A stretch of DNA of 10,775 bases, from positions 1 through 10,775 of the forward strand of contig JAIWNE010000282.1 of the NCBI GenBank assembly GCA_025331445.1, given 5' to 3'. Under the pieces are notes generated by a model. The model ran no database searches. It was not told the DNA's origin and was given only the letters and a program-made list of their open reading frames with translations. Made by a program: the position numbers and the translations under genes. Positions 1-7,613 of this stretch are shown one piece after another (the first letter of the stretch is position 1; every line of letters starts with the position of its first letter). This DNA is from Blakeslea trispora. Its lineage: Eukaryota; Mucoromycota; Mucoromycetes; Mucorales; Choanephoraceae.

Positions 1-258
1 AGAATAAGGGCTAACATTCAGTATAGATCCAACAAGGGTCATCTTTCCCAGTGCTTCTACGGTTAACGATGCGACCAGACTTTGCTGTAGTTGTTGAGGT
101 GCAAAACCTTTATCGACATCATTGGTGAGATAAGGGTGATGGCGCTAGTAACGAAAATGTAGCCCTTGATACCTTTCGTCTTGGACTCTTTAGGTTGATG
201 ATGTTGTGAGAATACAGGTTGAAAGTCTCTGTAGTATTTCAAGTATATGGTTTGTTCA
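1..258 (-). pseudogene. START-like lipid-binding domain protein, C-terminal part, frame-broken, cut by window edge
   Basis: Two minus-strand frames join into one plausible protein tail. From about 258 down to 137 the frame reads EQTIYLKYYRDF, then a basic linker and KGIKGYIFVTSAI. After one frame change near 135 it continues as YLTNDVDKGFAPQQL and LVASLTVEALGKM and stays open to base 1. START domains characteristically have a beta strand beginning KG-hydrophobic, then a strand ending T-x-x-D-x-K/G-G-x-x-P, then a long C-terminal helix; this is the order seen here. Such domains bind sterols or phospholipids in a hydrophobic cavity. The acceptor-like ATTAG just upstream (minus-strand 264-259) could be the 3' end of an intron, so 258 is taken as the exon start. 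The N-terminal part of the domain is not clearly visible. Family assignment is by motif order only; another helix-grip lipid-binding family is possible. Confidence 0.4.
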
Positions 259-866
259 CTAATTTGTGGCAATAAAAAGTCGATTTAGACCCAAAAAAAG
301 TTGTTTCATTTAGTTATATGTTTTCAATCTCTCTGTATTTAAACGATATGCTTTATTTTGTATAATTCACTTTGTAAACTGCATCTATTCAATGTATACA
401 AAGAACAATAAGATTTAGACTAAAGGCATGTTCTATCGAATTGCTTCAACTGTCATGGCATCCATCTTTGTGTTGATTAAAGCTCTCTTATCAATACAAT
501 CGGCTTCGTTTGTTCACGAGAAATGGAAGTAAATGATTTCATCCGCGGGTTTTCAATTCAAAGATGTAATAAAAAAGAAACCCAATCCAATAGAAAAAAT
601 AACGTTTTTATGAGTATAATTAGGACAGCCATTCGATTTAATGCCTTTCCATTTCTAGGGATAGAACTTGAGCTTTTGATTAACAATGATACGGGAGCAA
701 TAAAAAATGTGTGAAGTGATTGACGGCAAGCAATCTTTGGGCTGTAAATATCGTACAAGTATGCAGACTAAAATTACACCTTTACTGCTAGCTGAATAGG
801 AATAAAGTAAGACAGGGGATGTGGTCTCTTGATATTTCTTTATTTGGAAAACGGAGGGGTAGCTCA
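259..866. other. AT-rich stretch without an identifiable gene apart from the possible START-like fragment
   Basis: Small open frames occur on both strands here (for example 523-714 plus and 655-867 minus), but their products are unlike any family I know, and opposite-strand frames overlap them. They are what chance gives in AT-rich DNA. No tRNA, rRNA or repeat is visible. The upstream exons of the minus-strand START-like gene should lie in this interval, but only the fragment at 428-545 suggests one. Confidence 0.4.
428..545 (-). pseudogene. Possible degenerate second START-like C-terminal fragment
   Basis: One minus-strand frame reads PADEIIYFHFS, a TGA stop, then TNEADCIDKRALINTKMDAM followed by TVEAIR and a TAG. 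The second half resembles the neighbouring fragment at 1-135: both start TN-acidic-x-D and, about 20 residues later, read TVEA followed by Leu or Ile. That is the expected layout of the last strand and C-terminal helix of a START domain. The stretch is short, contains a stop, and lies too close to the other fragment for a complete domain between them. It could be a duplicated remnant, part of the same broken gene, or coincidence. Confidence 0.2.
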
Positions 867-1129
867 ATGAAGGAACAAGGCTTGACTAGAGCGACAAGTT
901 AGACTCCAAAAGCAAAGCGCAGATAAGAAAAAAAAGGCAGAGATTCAAGTCGAAAAGTAAAGACAGTTGTAAAAAACTTGTGATGTCTGTAAGTATTATT
1001 GTGGAACAATATAGAAAATAGACTTTTTATTTAGGTGAAGAGAAAAAGTGTTAAACACGATAAAAAACTCTTCTTAAGGCAATCTGAGAAGGTATATGAT
1101 GGTTCAGATGCGGTAAATACTGTCAAGAT

Positions 1130-1157
1130 ACAGTTGGATAGGCACAGTTGGATAGGC
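1130..1157 (+). repeat. 14-base tandem duplication
   Basis: The unit ACAGTTGGATAGGC occurs twice, head to tail (1130-1143 and 1144-1157). Fourteen is not a multiple of three, so a recent duplication would shift the frame of the coding-like tract that contains it. The frame used in the annotation is nevertheless open across both copies. Confidence 0.9.
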
Positions 1158-1168
1158 ACACTTGAAGC

Positions 1169-1192
1169 AGAAATAGAGACAGAAATAGAGAC
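1169..1192 (+). repeat. 12-base tandem duplication
   Basis: The unit AGAAATAGAGAC is present twice (1169-1180, 1181-1192), followed by a diverged third start (AGAAGCAGGGAC). The unit is a multiple of three and encodes the repeated acidic peptide EIET in the frame of the PIP-box-like gene, which suggests in-frame expansion of an acidic linker. Confidence 0.9.
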
Positions 1193-1740
1193 AGAAGCAG
1201 GGACCCAGCAAGGCATCATTAAAGGCATAATTGAAGGCAAGTCCTGAGTTGTTTAGTAATAGAGTCACCTCCAACAACAAAGCAAGACAAGAAAGGTAAG
1301 AACGCAGAGGGTAAGCCTTCCTTGACTTACTTTTTTGAATAAGCCAAAGAAGACTCAGTTCTGTTCGCACTATCCCAAATCCTTAGCAAACCCCATACCA
1401 GTCAACTAACGAGGAATAGTACAAGTATGTCTGTACCCGCTTCCTCTGCCCAGATCCCTACAGGACACACTCATAGTGTTAATAGATCAGGCGGCGTAAT
1501 TGCCCTCAGTCATTCCGACTTCAGTCCCAATACTAGAAAACGAGGGTCGTTCGCGGAAACGGACTAGATTCCGGTCGTAAGCCACTTTATATAGGATCAG
1601 GAAAGGCAGCATCAGTCTTTGTCCTTACCCCCATCAAGCTTGAAGTGGGGCAGAAGCACCAAGAGAAAAAGAGAGAGCAGAGAGAGGCAGAGAGAACGCG
1701 TAAAAAGGATTTGCAGAGCTTGAAAGCATTTGTGGATATG

Positions 1741-1831
1741 TAGTTTTGTAGTTTTGTAGTTTTGTAGTTTTGTAGTTTTGTAGTTTTGTAGTTTTGTAGT
1801 TTTGTAGTTTTGTAGTTTTGTAGTTTTGTAG
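1741..1831 (+). repeat. Eleven-copy 8-base tandem repeat (unit TAGTTTTG)
   Basis: Eleven perfect head-to-tail copies of TAGTTTTG cover 1741-1828, followed by a partial TAG. Because 8 is not a multiple of three, every frame cycles through the unit in 24 bases. The minus-strand frames therefore stay open and give a repeating KTTKLQNY octapeptide, while the plus strand meets TAG stops. The array begins exactly at the stop codon of the preceding coding-like tract. Perfect copies imply recent slippage, so the copy number is probably variable between strains. I do not recognise the unit as a telomeric or centromeric repeat. Confidence 0.97.
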
Positions 1832-2250
1832 ATGGAAAGGCACGCGTATTTTCTTCTTTTTTGTAGATAATGTTTTTTTTTTGCTCTTGGTGCAATAATA
1901 GACTTGCGTAGATTGAAGATTTTTAGGCTATGCACGAAAAAGCAAGTTAGATAACAGCATTATTAAAGAAGAGTATTTTTTTACTTTCCTTTGAGGTTGT
2001 CTGGGTGACGAAGTTTCAAGATGGTTTTGATAAAGAAAGAGAAAAAAAGAGGGAGGAAATGATCATTACGTTTTATTTACTTCAAATGCACGCTAAAAGA
2101 AACAGTCATCCAATTAGAGCCGGTCATCTCTGTTGTATCTATCCCATCAGTAAACAAAAAAAAAACATGTGATAACCAATAGGATCAGTAAATTAGAGGC
2201 CGTTGAGAAGTAAACAAACTAAGAGATGCCATGCTATTTCATGCCGACAT
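1832..2250. other. Intergenic, AT-rich, no gene seen
   Basis: This stretch contains poly-T and poly-A runs (for example near 1869-1880 and 2157-2165) and a purine-rich segment around 2033-2060. No open frame of note, RNA gene or repeat beyond the adjacent tandem array is visible. Confidence 0.5.
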
Positions 2251-2487
2251 TCACTCTCCTTTACTTTTGATTGTGACAGCCAAACTCCTCTTTAATTTAC
2301 AGTGATACTTGTCCAACAAGTCAGATAAGCTCAAAAGATGAACTTCAAAAATCTCATTTTGCATATGTTTAGCTTGATTAAATGTATCAGGATTTGTCTG
2401 AATTTGAGCTAAGGCGATGCTGTTGGTTGATCTTGTTCATTTGCACAAGACAATTAACTGGGATTTACTGTAATCATTCTTATCCAT
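2251..2487 (-). pseudogene. Candidate small helical protein gene (78 codons) with one internal stop
   Basis: A minus-strand ATG at 2487 has a favourable context (A at -3, G at +4). It opens a frame of exactly 79 codons to TGA at 2253-2251, interrupted once by TGA at 2439-2437 (codon 17). The product starts MDKNDYSKSQLIVL. After the stop it has QIQTNPDTFNQAKHMQNEIF and then EVHLLSLSDLLDKYHCKLKR, whose spacing of Leu and charged residues suggests an amphipathic helix or coiled coil, as in small complex subunits. Two compensating one-base changes would also give a stop-free reading through the linker. I do not recognise the family. Frames of this length arise by chance in AT-rich DNA, so support is modest. 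Confidence 0.28.
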
Positions 2488-2756
2488 GTTGATGATATAG
2501 TACACCAAAAGTACATAAGCAGTCTAGGCACACTCAGGAGCATTAAGCCAATGAGATTAGCTGACAAAAGTGTTGATATCAAAGTAAGCCTTAGTTTCTC
2601 CAATACCAAAGTAGATTCCTTTCTTTGCGATTGTCTAAATCATAAGCACAACCAACAATATGAGTTATGTACAGACAAACTATTGAGACAAATACATATA
2701 AAAATCATATGGCTGTTTGTATGCCATAATCAACTTGCATGCCTTTATTGATATAA

Positions 2757-3311
2757 GTAATAAGAAAAGATGAGGGCTGGAACAAGAAAGTGTTCAATAC
2801 TTGCAGCATCAGCCGACACAAGATGCAAAGGAAGAAGAAGATGTTGTCTTGACACGTGTTGTCCAAGAAATGCTTGTATTGTTTGGAATTTGGAAAACCA
2901 AATGTAGAAAGAAGACTTCATTGACAAGCCTGTGTCCTTTTTAAGACATACATCTTGCAAGACAAGAAGCTGTCTTCTGCACGCTCCTATGGCAAGATTC
3001 CTAAATTTGCCCCAACAATGGAGGTGAGCTCGCTGTGCACTTGTTAGTGGAAGATAGATACAAAGATTATTCCTGACTTTACTGTCAAAGTCAACATTAG
3101 TTTTCGTAAATCCAATCGATTTGAGTTGACAAATCAATGTATTGTAAGCTATTATTAAACTGCATGGTAGCAATCACTTTTTCAGGCGAGCCATTGCGGC
3201 TTCGTCTATGCAACTATTGAGATTCAAGACTTTTCAAGTACTTCAAAATGCCTGTCTCTTGCAATCGAGACTGTGTTTATAGGCAGATTAGAGTCTGTCG
3301 AAGAAGACTGA
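2757..3311 (+). pseudogene. Candidate degraded gene with one intron, family unknown
   Basis: One plus-strand frame from 2757 to TGA 3309-3311 has only three stops (2850, 2922, 3045) in about 170 codons; roughly twelve would be expected at this base composition. It includes YILQDKKLSSARSYGKIPKF, then IIPDFTVKVNISFRKSNRF. A candidate 42-base intron (GTAAGC at 3144, CAG ending 3185) has a length divisible by three but contains a TAA, so splicing would be needed to keep the frame. The downstream exon reads SHCGFVYATIEIQDFSSTSK and ends LESVEED-stop. Alternating hydrophobic residues suggest a beta-rich domain. An adjacent frame at 2777-2941 (LEQESVQYLQHQPTQDAKEE) is also open and could be the true 5' part after a frame error. 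No homologue comes to mind. Confidence 0.3.
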
Positions 3312-4384
3312 TCATATGTAGAGTATCACAAAAAACACTCTTTCTCCTTGTAATTAAAGCCTTCATATGTATCTATGACTGCTTTGAAAAGGCTACCAGA
3401 AACTGTTGGAAACGATTATCGCCTGAAAACATAGGCTGATTGATTTTCTACTATTTGTTAAAACAACAATGTGCTTCTTTTGCCTGTAATTGTTTTTGTG
3501 TTACTCTTTCATTCCTGTTTAAAAGTTTTAGAGACAAGAAAGAAAAATGTTTCAAGAATAGTGTGGTAACCACAACAACAATAAAAAAAAGCAATTTCTT
3601 GCAGTAGCTGTGTTTCCTCATAACAAACAATCACCTTTTGCTTTGTGCGACATATATTCGAAATAGGAGATAAAACAGTCAAAGGTTTTGTTAAAGGAGG
3701 AAAGATAAAGACTGCATTACAATGATGATCTGATTATTGTAGTCGTTTACAGATATAGAGTAATTGGGAAGCCTTTCGAGTAAATCCCTATCTTAACTTA
3801 GTCTAGCTTTTGCCATCTTTTTTAAAACTCTAACAATTTAAATTAATTTTCTAATTCGTCTAATTCGCTGGAACAGGACTTTTAATCTTCACAAGAGGTC
3901 AAATTATTTCATGTTTGCTGTGCTACTCTAACTATTAAATAAACCAAATCATATTAACAAGCAGAAAACAAAGTATACTCACGAATACATGCGAAATGGA
4001 ATTTGTTGAGAGAGAGAGGATGTATTACAAGCAGCCGCTTCTTAAAGCTGTAGCAACTTTGAAGTCATAATTATCTCAATTGACATGCAAAACGAACTTT
4101 GATAAACAAAAAAAAAGAAAGGCAAGAAAAAACTCAGACAAAAAAGAATAAAACCTCAGTTTGTTGGAAAGCTAGTTTCGAATATAAAGCGAAAACTTCA
4201 CAATGAATGTTTCTGGAAAGGACAAGTTCAACTTTAAGCTTTAGTTGATGTATATTCACTGAATTGTTAAGCTTACATCTCATTTACAAATATCAATTGA
4301 TATTAGCAACAACGAAAATGTATCATGATGTAAAAGTATTTTAAAACTGTGAGTGACATTAATGTAATTCATTCTCAGGGAATA
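3312..4384. other. Long AT-rich intergenic stretch, no gene supported
   Basis: Stops are frequent in all six frames, poly-A tracts are common (for example 3580-3590 and 4109-4120), and there is a short GA repeat near 4009-4018. Just after the preceding candidate gene, 3312-3440 still has coding-looking pieces (SYVEYHKKHSF; SMTALKRLPETVGND) in the same frame, so that gene may extend further if its stop is an error. No RNA gene or mobile element ends are visible. Confidence 0.45.
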
Positions 4385-4646
4385 TCATCTGGGTATCCCA
4401 ATTAGTCTTTCATCAACGTCAGTATGTGTATGAGTTTGTTGACGTATCGAGTTATGTTTGTAATCTTTGTTCATAACAATAAACTCAAGTATTGCTTCTT
4501 TTCTTTTTCAATTTGTAGTCATGCAAAAAGCCTTGTTTTTTTCTTAAGGAAAGAACAGTTCAGCTAAAAACAAAGAATTGTAAGATGTACTTACTTCAAG
4601 TTGTTGAATTGGAGTGCTTTCTTTACCGGTTTTATTGTACTCTCAT
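4385..4646 (-). pseudogene. Weak candidate for a small basic protein gene with a 31-base intron
   Basis: On the minus strand, CCAAT motifs at about 4688-4684 and 4669-4665 precede an ATG at 4646. With one base restored in an A run the frame reads MRVQNKTGKESTPIQQLE up to a GTAAGT donor at 4594. A TTTTTAG acceptor ends at 4564, giving a 31-base intron, which is unusually short. The downstream frame reads TVLSLRKKQGFLHDYKLKKK, shifts in an A run, then AILEFIVMNKDYKHNS, ending IGIPR-stop at 4385. No family is recognised. Two frame corrections are needed, so this may be a chance reading. Confidence 0.18.
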
Positions 4647-4849
4647 TAAAGCATATTGATTGGTCGCTAGAAATAGATTGGCTTTTCGGAACAGTAACCT
4701 TGCACATCTTATGGTTGCATCTTGAGGCGAGAGAAAAAAAAAGAGAAAGAGTAGGAGAAAGTTTTTCATGCTCTAATGATGACCTATCAGACTGGTCAAT
4801 TTGAACATATAATCATCCTATGCTTAAAATTATCCCTATTTGCGCTTAC

Positions 4850-4872
4850 TATTTTCATAAACTATGAAAATA
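4850..4872. repeat. Perfect inverted repeat, 10-base arms, 3-base loop
   Basis: TATTTTCATA (4850-4859) and its exact complement TATGAAAATA (4863-4872) flank AAC. The AT-only stem apart from one pair could be a cruciform or a homodimer binding site. It lies in non-coding DNA and no role can be assigned. Confidence 0.85.
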
Positions 4873-5301
4873 AAGAAAAAATATAATTTAATGTACAGTA
4901 TTGTACCAATCAAAATTACTTGATTTCCCGTTTTACAAACTGGGAAAGTGGGGGAATTGTGGGACAGAGCGGGATTACCTTACAAAAAAATGTTTGCACT
5001 CCCTCCCCGATTGGATTTTACATAAGCTCTTGTGCCACGTTATCTCGATTTAGAAACTTTCAGCTTAATTTCAAAATCATAAAGTGCGGGAATAGGCGGT
5101 AAGAGTCAAAGAAAAAGTGGTTTCGTGGGAAGTCAGGTGCTCTCGTTTCCGTCCTTGACAGATATGAGCTCATCCACTTTGGAAAGACGCGGTAAATGCC
5201 TTTACATCTATGAAATAAGATACCATGATTTAAGATATACAGAAGACACAATCCAGAAAAAATCTGATAAATGGTAAGATATATATATTAGAAAATAGCT
5301 A
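4873..5301. other. Relatively GC-richer non-coding segment with CCAAT motifs
   Basis: From about 4905 to 5200 the composition shifts: G runs (4946-4955), CCCTCCCC (5001-5008), CCAAT at 4907-4911 and its reverse ATTGG at 5011-5015. This resembles a promoter region, possibly serving the minus side, but neither flank has a convincing gene start. A 63-codon minus-strand frame at 5060-5251 has no recognisable product and is not called. Confidence 0.35.
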
Positions 5302-5302
5302 A

Positions 5303-5340
5303 TTTTTTTTCTTTGCTTAAACAAGCAAAAGAAAAAAAAA
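5303..5340. repeat. Imperfect inverted repeat in A/T runs
   Basis: A left arm of eight T followed by CTTTGCTT (5303-5318) faces AAGCAAAAGAAAAAAAAA (5323-5340) across an AAAC loop, with one extra A in the right arm. It would form a long, weak hairpin. It is flanked by further A and T runs and could be a remnant of a small inverted-repeat element, but no target-site duplication is evident. Confidence 0.75.
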
Positions 5341-5904
5341 ATTTTTTTATGAAGGGATTACAGGGAATGGAAGATTAGGAATGGAAAACCAATAAGCTTG
5401 TGAACAAGCCAAGAAGAAGGGAAAAAACAAAGTAGCGAATCATATAGCTTATGTCATAAATATAATACATGAAAACAATAGAAAGATCTTGTCAATCTAT
5501 AGTTTGCTCAAAGTTGTAATTGATACTTTGAATAAATGATAAATATACTACTGGCCACTATAACAAGATTCAAATAACAGCGTCGGATCGGAAGAATTTG
5601 TGTTTTTTTTTAGATGTATAGAAAAAAATTAACTATTATTGTCTGCATTGTGATTAATATGTACACGTTGCTTAAAAAAAAAGGGTGTTGGATTCACCAT
5701 GGAAATGGTTGTCTTTTCTTACAAAAAGATTGCTTCTAATTATCAACGCTCATTGATTCTCAATCCTTAACTTATAACACGCGATTAAAACTTAAAGAGA
5801 TAATTTTAACCCAACGTTACATAAAGTAACACAAAAAGAATACTCTGAATTGGTTTGATCGCAGTCAAAAATTGACTTTCCAACAAAATTACCTTTTATA
5901 GCAC
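5341..5904. other. AT-rich upstream region of the sugar porter, no gene seen
   Basis: No open frame of note is present on either strand. The stretch is dominated by A/T runs and leads into the transporter promoter. Confidence 0.55.
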
Positions 5905-5910
5905 GCGGGG
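5905..5910 (+). promoter_or_regulatory. Possible Mig1/CreA-type carbon-repression site
   Basis: GCGGGG matches the SYGGRG core bound by CreA/Mig1 zinc-finger repressors in ascomycetes and yeast. It is 62 bases upstream of the TATA box of a sugar porter, a typical target class, in otherwise AT-rich DNA. A six-base match is weak evidence on its own, and use of this motif in this lineage is inference. Confidence 0.25.
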
Positions 5911-5971
5911 AAGTCCTTTTCTTGTAGCATGGAAGGAACAGTGTGCCTAGATCTGATTTCAAATTCAAATG

Positions 5972-5982
5972 TATATAAAAAG
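5972..5982 (+). promoter_or_regulatory. TATA box of the sugar porter gene
   Basis: TATATAAAAAG lies 83 bases before the ATG at 6065. It is followed by a T/C-rich leader (about 5990-6060), the usual arrangement for a strongly expressed fungal gene. The spacing suggests transcription starting around 6005-6020. Confidence 0.6.
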
Positions 5983-6064
5983 GCCAATGTCTTTTTCACT
6001 ACAATTTTTTTTCTATATATTCATTTTATCTTCATTTCCCTTATTTCTTTTTATTTAATCAAAA

Positions 6065-7613
6065 ATGATGAATTCACTTGATATGAAGCTGCCCGGGTAC
6101 ATGGTGTACTGTGTGGTCATTTTTGCCTTGGTTCTTCAGTAATGGTTGGGTCATTGGTTCTGCAATGTGCTGTGAAGTCACACACGCTTGTGCTAATGGC
6201 GCTGCCCTGTTGCCAACAGTGTCTTTCCTGATTGTTTGCCTATGATGCCCTTTGGTAAGTCAACATCTATTATTTCTAGAAAAAAAAACAATCATCTAAC
6301 ATTATTTTTTTTTCTCAAAAAATTAGGGGTTTCGCAGTTGCCTCTTTCTGTGTTGGTGGTCTTTTCGGTGGTTCTTCGGTGTGGTACTATTTCAAACCAA
6401 GTATGGCCGTAAGAAGAACTATTTCTTTCAACAACATTGGTTGGGTCATTGGTGCTGTCTTGATTGGTGTTCTGTCAACCCTGCCATGTTCATTGTCGGT
6501 CGTTATTTTCTGTGGTTCTTCTGGGTCTTGGTTCTCTTGCTACTCTACTTATGTTGGTGAAATCTCTACTGTCAGAGCTCGTGGTACTATGGGTACTTGT
6601 AACCAATTCGCTGTTGTCATCGGTATCTGCTGCTTCTGTCATCGGTCTTCTTGGCCAGTGTCCCTCTCTGGAGAATCAACTTTGCTATTGTCGCTATCCT
6701 GCTATTGCCCAATTCTTCTTGATGGCCGGTTGTGTTGAATCCCTCGTTACCTTATTTCTCAAAACCGTCTCGAAGAAGCCCGTGCCAACCTTCAAAAACT
6801 TTCGTCCTGGTCCGATATTGAACAAGAATTCTTTGAACAAATCGAAGGTATTCTCGGAAAGTCTGCTGCCGAAGCTGTTACCAATGTCAAGCAAATTGAA
6901 CTTCAAGGAAAGAAAGAAAAGGACGAATTTGCTACGATGATATGGAAGATGGTGCTATTGGTGTCAACGATGCTCAACGTCCTAGCATGAACATGATCCA
7001 AATCTTCCTTGACCCTGTTATCCGCGAAGATTGCCATCAGTGTCCTTGTTCTCCATATGATTCAACAATTGATTGGTATGAATGCTGTCATGTATTTCTA
7101 TACTACTACTTCCAAGATGTCATTCGATGCTGAAATGTCCAAGTACATGGCTATTGTCACTACCGTTGTCAACTTTGTCTCTACTATTGCCTCTTTGATC
7201 TTGATTGATCGTATGGGTCGTCGTCCTCTTCTTTTGATTGCTGAAGCTGGTGCCTGTATCTTCTCTGTCCTTTTGGTCATCGGTTATGTTTACGCATTGG
7301 TGCTCTTTTGGTTGTTTCTGTTTTGGTTATGTCATCTCCTTTGCCATTGGTGTTGGCCCTATTCCTTGGATGATGACTTCTGAAATGTCACCTGTTTATG
7401 CTTCCTCTGCTGTTGGTTCTTGTGCTACCGCCATGAACTGGGCCATGAACTCTTGATTGGTCAATGTTTCCTGTTATCTTTGCTAGCATCCATGGTTACT
7501 CATTCGCTATCTTTGCCGCTATCGCCGCTATGGCCTTTGCCTTCACTTGGATTTTCGTTCCTGAAACCAAGAACCGTTCTATCGAATCTATCGTCAAGTC
7601 TTTCGAAAAATAA
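6065..7613 (+). pseudogene. MFS sugar porter (hexose transporter), full length but with many frame breaks
   Basis: This is a relative of fungal hexose transporters: a 12-helix plasma-membrane permease of the MFS sugar porter family, expected to import glucose or similar hexoses. The start is ATG 6065 (MMNSLDMKLPGYMVYC, A at -3). Landmarks in order are NGWVIGS (about residue 27), GFAVASFCVGGLFGG (65), the loop 2-3 motif YGRKK (88), YVGEISTVRARGTMGT (138), a charged central loop with RLEEARANLQ (205-270), LHMIQQLIGMNAVMY (helix 7, sugar-binding QQ-x-x-G-x-N), IDRMGRRPLL (355), GPIPWMMTSEM and the C-terminal FVPETKNRSIESI, ending with TAA at 7611-7613. About 492 codons without the intron is the normal family length. 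The reading needs about 19 frame changes; most fit loss of one base from a short run, for example near 6471, 6545, 6697, 6743, 7318 and 7452. As written it cannot give a working protein. Either it is a young pseudogene or, more likely, the sequence carries indel errors. Confidence 0.93.
6255..6326 (+). other. Intron of the sugar porter gene
   Basis: GTAAGT to TTAG, 72 bases. Joining ...CTTTG to GGGTTTCGC restores the Trp-Gly-Phe-Ala sequence conserved at the start of helix 2. The intron contains a pyrimidine tract before the acceptor. Confidence 0.9.

Larger units (their letters stand above)
867..1743 (+). pseudogene. Charged, PIP-box-like nuclear protein, frame-broken and ending in a tandem repeat
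   Basis: Three plus-strand frames link into a coding-like tract. It starts near ATG 867 (MKEQGLTR), then a lysine-rich segment (QSADKKKKAEIQVEK). A GTAAGT...TTTAG intron fits 989-1034. After it come KRKSVKHDKK and an acidic stretch with EIETEIETEAG. From about 1262 a second frame, open to 1567 except for one TAA at 1340, reads SPPTTKQDKKGKNAEGKPSL with TYFFE after it. KPSLTYFF resembles a PCNA-interacting box (Q/K-x-x-L-x-x-F-F), and an adjacent frame follows it with basic KPKK, as in many PIP motifs. A Ser/Thr-rich linker with an RKR patch follows. After a shift near 1565 the frame reads SGRKPLYIGSGKAASVF and then a Lys/Glu/Arg-rich helix (KKREQREAERTRKK), ending FVDM-stop at 1741. I do not recognise the family. 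N-termini of PCNA-binding replication or repair proteins (CAF-1 large subunit or Elg1/ATAD5 type) are candidates, but no catalytic domain follows. The frame shifts may be sequence error. Confidence 0.45.

Noticed and set aside
523..758. Opposing open frames on both strands
   Set aside because: Neither product resembles a known protein. They are mutually overlapping and AT-driven.
1587..1935. Overlapping minus-strand open frames encoding repeated KTTKLQNY
   Set aside because: They are open only because the 8-base tandem array contains no stop on that strand. The product is a translation of the repeat, and the flanks fit coding on the plus strand.
2745..3173. 142-codon minus-strand open frame
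   Set aside because: The product shows no domain or family likeness, and the plus strand of the same interval has a better coding pattern with an intron. It is most likely the shadow of that.
4601..4804. 67-codon plus-strand open frame starting at TTG
   Set aside because: It has no ATG near the start, no promoter signal of its own and no recognisable product. A frame of this length is expected by chance here.
5060..5251. 63-codon minus-strand open frame
   Set aside because: No recognisable motif, and it lies in a promoter-like GC-richer block. Length is within chance.
6694..6906. Minus-strand open frame inside the sugar porter
   Set aside because: It is antisense to a region where the plus strand clearly encodes the transporter's central loop.
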